A DNA stretch of 64,000 bases, from the NCBI RefSeq assembly GCF_000510645.1, contig NZ_KI783301.1:3464136-3528135 (forward strand), in the 5' to 3' direction. The notes under the pieces were generated by a model. The model saw only the letters and a program-made list of their open reading frames with translations. It ran no database searches and was not told the origin of the DNA. Source of the DNA: Thermicanus aegyptius DSM 12793. GTDB taxonomy: Bacteria > Bacillota > Bacilli > Thermicanales > Thermicanaceae. Of this stretch, positions 60,429 to 64,000 are shown one piece after another; position 1 is the first letter of the stretch, and the number at the start of each line of letters is the position of its first letter. The position numbers and the translations under genes are program-made.

Positions 60429-62147
60429 ATGGTTGTAAAGAAGGTGTTTTCCATCGCGTATAAAGCTTTATACCGGGTTTATCGACCGCAAACATTTTCT
60501 GAAGTGGTCGGGCAAGAACATATCACCCAGACGCTCAGGAACGCCGTCCGTGATGGACGAACGACCCATGCGTATCTCTTCAGCGGCCCCAGGGGAACCG
60601 GAAAGACAAGTGCCGCTAAGATTCTGGCTAAAGCCGTCAATTGCCTATCTCCCCAGGAAGGAGAACCATGTAATCGATGCGATCATTGCGTTGGGATCAC
60701 CTCTGGGGAGATCATGGACGTTTTGGAAATTGACGCCGCTTCTAACCGAGGGGTAGATGAGATTCGGGATATTCGGGAGAAAGCTTATTTGCGTCCTAGT
60801 CTTTTAAAGTATAAAGTGTATATTATTGATGAAGTACACATGTTGACGACGGAGGCTTTTAATGCCTTACTTAAAACCTTGGAAGAACCACCCTCTCATG
60901 TTATCTTTATCCTAGCGACCACCGATCCACATAAGGTTCCTCTTACGATCTTATCCCGCTGTCAACGATATGACTTTCGGAAAGTTTCAATGCAAGAGAT
61001 GATGAAACGTTTGCGGAAAATTACGGAAGAGGAAGAGATTCACATTACAGAGGGGGCTCTTCGGCTTATCGTACAGTTTTCCGATGGAGGGATGCGGGAT
61101 GCCTTAAGCTTACTTGACCAAGCTTATTCCTTTGCAGGGAAGGAAATTACCGAAAAAGAAATAGAGCTTTTAGTGGGTTCCCTATCGAACGAGTGGTTTG
61201 GTCAAGTTATCCTTGCCCTTTACGAACAACGGATCGCTGATCTTCTTCAATTAACCGATGAGGCTTTCTCCCAGGGAAAAGAACCCGATCAGATCCTCCG
61301 GGGCCTTCTTTACTTTCTGAGGGATTTATCCCTTTTCCACTATGCACCGGAGTTGGATGAAGTGGCGCGGGAGAAAGAAAGCCAAACGTTTGTCACATTG
61401 GCACAAGTTCTTCCTCTGGACCGTATCTATGAAACGATGGGTTTTCTCAATAAGATGCAAAATGATCTCCGCTGGTCCTCTTACCCAAGAATTCTCCTGG
61501 AGACGGGATTGATCCATTTGGGTATGCATATCTTGGCGCAGAATCCTATGAAAAAAGAATTTGGGATCTCTTCTTTTTCGGAAGAAGAAAGCCCAAGGAT
61601 CAAAAAGTTGGAGGAACGAATCGAAAAAATAGAGCGGTTGCTCAGAGAAAATCCAAAATTGCAGGATAACATGGAGGAGGCAGAAAGAAAGGAGGAAAGA
61701 AGAGGCCCTATTTCCAATGTGGGAAATCCATCATTCCCTTTTCTTATTCAACTTATGGAGAATGCCCGAGATAATTATTTAAATCGGATGTTGGAAATAT
61801 GGCCTGAAATCTTAGAGGCGATTCGAAGGAAGGAAATACGAACGGAAGCGTGGCTAAAGCAGGGGAAACCCGTTTTGGTAACGGATAAAGAGATTCTCTT
61901 ATCCTTTACAAGTGCATTGCACAGGGATATGACCCATCGTCCGGAAAATAAATCCATCATTGAAGAGGTTTTGGCAGAAAAGACAAAGATCCCATTTAAA
62001 ATCCACACCATCATGCAGGAGCAATGGGACGAGGCGTTAAAGGTAAAAATAAGCAAGGAAAATAGAGAAGGAAATCCTCCCATCGTACAAGAGGCGATCA
62101 AATTGTTTGGAGAGGATTTTGTAGAAATTAAAAACAGGAGGTCATAA
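60429..62147 (+). CDS. dnaX: DNA polymerase III subunit gamma/tau
   Basis: Clamp-loader ATPase of the replisome. Walker [13 protein letters not shown], zinc module with CNRCDHC, Walker [14 protein letters not shown] motif LSRCQRYDF, then the long tau region. The start is unclear: ATG 60429 has no Shine-Dalgarno, GTG 60444 is also weak, whereas AAGAAGGTG (60438-60446) precedes an ATC (60453) exactly where family members begin ([13 protein letters not shown]). Coordinates use the first ATG. Confidence 0.93.
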   Translation: MVVKKVFSIAYKALYRVYRPQTFSEVVGQEHITQTLRNAVRDGRTTHAYLFSGPRGTGKTSAAKILAKAVNCLSPQEGEPCNRCDHCVGITSGEIMDVLEIDAASNRGVDEIRDIREKAYLRPSLLKYKVYIIDEVHMLTTEAFNALLKTLEEPPSHVIFILATTDPHKVPLTILSRCQRYDFRKVSMQEMMKRLRKITEEEEIHITEGALRLIVQFSDGGMRDALSLLDQAYSFAGKEITEKEIELLVGSLSNEWFGQVILALYEQRIADLLQLTDEAFSQGKEPDQILRGLLYFLRDLSLFHYAPELDEVAREKESQTFVTLAQVLPLDRIYETMGFLNKMQNDLRWSSYPRILLETGLIHLGMHILAQNPMKKEFGISSFSEEESPRIKKLEERIEKIERLLRENPKLQDNMEEAERKEERRGPISNVGNPSFPFLIQLMENARDNYLNRMLEIWPEILEAIRRKEIRTEAWLKQGKPVLVTDKEILLSFTSALHRDMTHRPENKSIIEEVLAEKTKIPFKIHTIMQEQWDEALKVKISKENREGNPPIVQEAIKLFGEDFVEIKNRRS

Positions 62148-62154
62148 AAAGTCC

Positions 62155-62460
62155 ATGAATATGAATCAAATGATGAAACAAGTAAAGAAGATGCAACAGG
62201 AAATGGAGAAAGCCCAGGAAGCCTTAAAAGAGAAAACCGTACAAGGTAGCGCGGGAGGCGTGGTTACTGTAACGGCGAATGGACATAAAGAGATCCTTTC
62301 TGTGCAAATCAAGCCGGAAGCTGTTGACCCGGAAGATGTGGAACTCCTGCAAGATCTTATCCTCACGGCCACCAATGATGCCCTAAAAAAGGTGGATGAA
62401 TTGGTACAACAGGATTTGGGAAGATTTACAGGCGGACTAAATTTACCGGGACTATTCTAA
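62155..62460 (+). CDS. ebfC: nucleoid-associated protein EbfC/YbaB family
   Basis: 101 residues of the YbaB/EbfC family that binds DNA as a tweezers-like dimer: [21 protein letters not shown] helix, then [22 protein letters not shown]. Conserved dnaX-ebfC-recR order. Confidence 0.96.
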   Translation: MNMNQMMKQVKKMQQEMEKAQEALKEKTVQGSAGGVVTVTANGHKEILSVQIKPEAVDPEDVELLQDLILTATNDALKKVDELVQQDLGRFTGGLNLPGLF

Positions 62461-62481
62461 AAAAAGAATCGAGGAAGCTTC

Positions 62482-63078
62482 ATGATTTATCCGGAACCGA
62501 TCTTGAAACTTATCGACGGTTTTATGAAATTGCCGGGGATTGGACCAAAAACAGCCGCTCGCCTGGCTTTTTTTGTGTTAAAAATGAAGGAAGAAGATGT
62601 TCTTCAAATCGCTAAAGCATTAGTAAATGTAAAGCGGAATCTTCATTATTGCAGTCAGTGTTATCATATTACCGATACGGATCCATGCCCCATCTGCCGC
62701 GATCCCCATCGCGATTCCCGCTATCTCTGCGTCGTGGAGGAACCGAAAGATGTGATCGCCATGGAGAAAATGAAGGAATACCAAGGGAAATATCATGTCC
62801 TCCATGGAGCGATTTCACCCATTGAAGGAATAGGGCCTGAAGACCTGCGCATCCCGGAATTGTTAAAACGTTTACAGGACGAAAAGATAGAAGAAGTCAT
62901 CCTGGCGACCAATCCGACCGTTGAGGGGGAAGCGACTGCGATTTACCTTTCCCGTTTGTTAAAACCAACCGGGATTAAAGTAACACGGATTGCCCACGGT
63001 CTCCCTGTGGGGGGAGATTTAGACTATGCAGACGAAGTCACATTAGCGAAAGCGATGGAAGGGAGAAGGGAGTTATAG
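62482..63078 (+). CDS. recR: recombination mediator RecR
   Basis: 198 residues. HhH segment ([17 protein letters not shown]), zinc finger with [22 protein letters not shown] domain starting [15 protein letters not shown], and C-terminal [17 protein letters not shown]. Works with RecF and RecO in loading RecA. GAGGAAG before the ATG. Confidence 0.97.
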   Translation: MIYPEPILKLIDGFMKLPGIGPKTAARLAFFVLKMKEEDVLQIAKALVNVKRNLHYCSQCYHITDTDPCPICRDPHRDSRYLCVVEEPKDVIAMEKMKEYQGKYHVLHGAISPIEGIGPEDLRIPELLKRLQDEKIEEVILATNPTVEGEATAIYLSRLLKPTGIKVTRIAHGLPVGGDLDYADEVTLAKAMEGRREL

Positions 63079-63126
63079 GCATAAACACCCCTATGCCGCA
63101 TAAAAATGACATAGGAGGTGTACAAC

Positions 63127-63360
63127 ATGAGTTTATATAGGAGACGGGAAATTTCATTACGAAATGGGAATGAGGTACAAAATCAGTTATTACGTATCAA
63201 AAAAAGATGGGAAGAGGATGAAAAAATCTTTAATCTGTTAGAAAAAGATCGCGAAATCGAGCGATGGAGTTACCGTATTCTCGTGGATCGCCTTCTTTAT
63301 CGCTTTTTCTTCCGCATATCGAAAGGGGGAAGCGGGAGGGAAGGAACGTATGAATCCTAA
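63127..63360 (+). CDS. yaaL: YaaL family protein (DUF2508)
   Basis: 77-residue basic helical protein of unknown function, always next to bofA in spore formers. AGGAGG is 8 bases before ATG 63127 (MSLYRRREI); the GTG at 63118 overlaps that site. Ends inside the bofA start (11-bp overlap). Confidence 0.85.
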   Translation: MSLYRRREISLRNGNEVQNQLLRIKKRWEEDEKIFNLLEKDREIERWSYRILVDRLLYRFFFRISKGGSGREGTYES

Positions 63361-63619
63361 ATACACTCTTCTGTCTCTCCTTTTTTTACCCGTTCTCTTT
63401 CTGATGTTTCGTTCGGAACGGATTAAACGTTATTACGGGAAAATTTCCCGTTTCTTTGTGCGGATTCTTTTCTCCGCTTTAGGGTTGTACCTCTTCAATC
63501 TGGGTGCCCAATTTTTTTCCTTTTCCCTCCCCATCAATCTGTATACAGTGATCACTTTCGCGTTTCTAGGAGTACCCGGACTTCTTCTTCTCGTTGTTTT
63601 AAAAGGGTTATTCCCTTGA
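63350..63619 (+). CDS. bofA: pro-sigma-K processing inhibitor BofA
   Basis: 89-residue membrane protein that holds SpoIVFB inactive in the forespore outer membrane until the checkpoint signal. The BofA C-terminal signature NLGAQFFSFSLPINLYTVIT followed by FLGVPG is present after two membrane segments. Strong sign of an endospore former. Confidence 0.93.
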   Translation: MNPKYTLLSLLFLPVLFLMFRSERIKRYYGKISRFFVRILFSALGLYLFNLGAQFFSFSLPINLYTVITFAFLGVPGLLLLVVLKGLFP

Positions 63620-63714
63620 ATGATCTATGAAAAGCGAAAAGTTGAGTCATTTATGATACGCCACGAGATAAGCATATTACTTGATTATGGGAAAAATTGT
63701 ATGCATCAAGCATC

Positions 63715-63743
63715 TTGACTTGGGGAATGGTTCGTGGTAAGAT
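63715..63743 (+). promoter_or_regulatory. rRNA operon promoter P1
   Basis: TTGACT, 17-bp spacer, TAAGAT. Confidence 0.8.
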
Positions 63744-63834
63744 GTGAAACGTCGCTTCGGGGGACAAAAAACAGAAGAGCTGCCGGGAATGAATCCAACC
63801 GAATCAGGACCGGACAGAAACCAAAAATTCTCTG

Positions 63835-63864
63835 TTGACAAAAAGCTCCTCGATGTGATAAGAT
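63835..63864 (+). promoter_or_regulatory. rRNA operon promoter P2
   Basis: TTGACA, 18-bp spacer, TAAGAT, 91 bp after P1's -10 start. Confidence 0.85.
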
Positions 63865-64000
63865 AACCAACGTCGCTGCCACGGCGGCGCGGAAAAAAAG
63901 ACCCATGGTTCCTTGAAAACTGAACAGAAACGCCTGTGAGGAATAAAAGCAAGAAGAATTGAGAGTCGAGGAAGAAGACTCGAGCAGGGGGGAAGGAAGG
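63865..64000 (+). other. rRNA leader (16S gene beyond the window)
   Basis: The region after P2 has CCTTGAAAACTGAACAG (63911-63927), the element typical of Bacillales rrn leaders, and a stem GAGTCGAGGAAGAAGACTC. The 16S rRNA start was not reached. Confidence 0.7.

Noticed and set aside
63436..63450. Palindrome CGGGAAAATTTCCCG as a Noc site
   Set aside because: Arms are in the wrong order: the consensus has CCCGGG in the centre, this has AATT. It is also inside bofA.

Overview
The window is the chromosomal replication-origin region of an endospore-forming member of the Bacillales (Firmicutes). The gene order rsmG-mnmG-mnmE-khpB-yidC-rnpA-rpmH | dnaA-dnaN-rlbA-recF-gyrB-gyrA, the parA/parB/noc cluster with two parS sites, the sporulation genes yyaC and bofA, strong GGAGG ribosome-binding sites, S-box and T-box leaders and B. 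subtilis-like tRNA genes all point there. The genus cannot be fixed from sequence alone.

Layout. 1-12193: leftward block with an MscS-type channel (cut by the window edge), plsC, a lipid kinase, a DUF554 protein, parB, parA, noc, rsmG, mnmG, mnmE, khpB (jag), yidC (spoIIIJ), yidD, rnpA and rpmH; yyaC runs the other way. 12245-14111: bipartite oriC with DnaA boxes on both sides of dnaA. 12649-34740: rightward block of dnaA, dnaN, rlbA, recF, gyrB, gyrA, a degenerate HD-GYP protein, a secreted DUF4015 protein, SAM riboswitch-metF-metH, guaB, dacA, pdxS-pdxT and T-box-serS. 34965-36370: an IS256-family element lying between a promoter and an oppABCDF peptide-uptake operon (36463-42200). 42265-43127: tRNA-Arg, orphan hicB with a hicA remnant, then tRNA-fMet and tRNA-Lys.

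43128-57180 is a 14-kb island inserted in the 3' end of tRNA-Lys(CUU), bounded by 47-bp identical repeats. It encodes integrase, a CI/Stl-like repressor with operators, an AlpA/Xis-like HTH protein, a primase-polymerase/DUF3987 replication protein beside an iteron array, and a complete HK97-type head and packaging set (portal, protease, capsid, connector, HNH, TerS, TerL, head closure). It has no tail, tail-tape or lysis gene. This is the layout of a capsid-forming phage-inducible chromosomal island (cf-PICI): a satellite that builds its own heads and must take tails and lysis from a helper phage. Its non-coding parts are the least explained: a candidate origin with 11-bp-phased GTCGA iterons, a candidate antisense RNA opposite the primase leader, a set of seven hairpins with compensating stems, and an outward promoter that appears to re-supply transcription to the tRNA-Gly gene cut off from its operon by the insertion.

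57186-64000: tRNA-Gly, a 31-residue membrane peptide gene, tadA, tRNA-Ser, a GH25 lysozyme-like protein, a sporulation-kinase-like histidine kinase, dnaX, ebfC, recR, yaaL, bofA, and tandem rRNA promoters with an rRNA leader running off the right edge; the 16S gene itself is not in the window.
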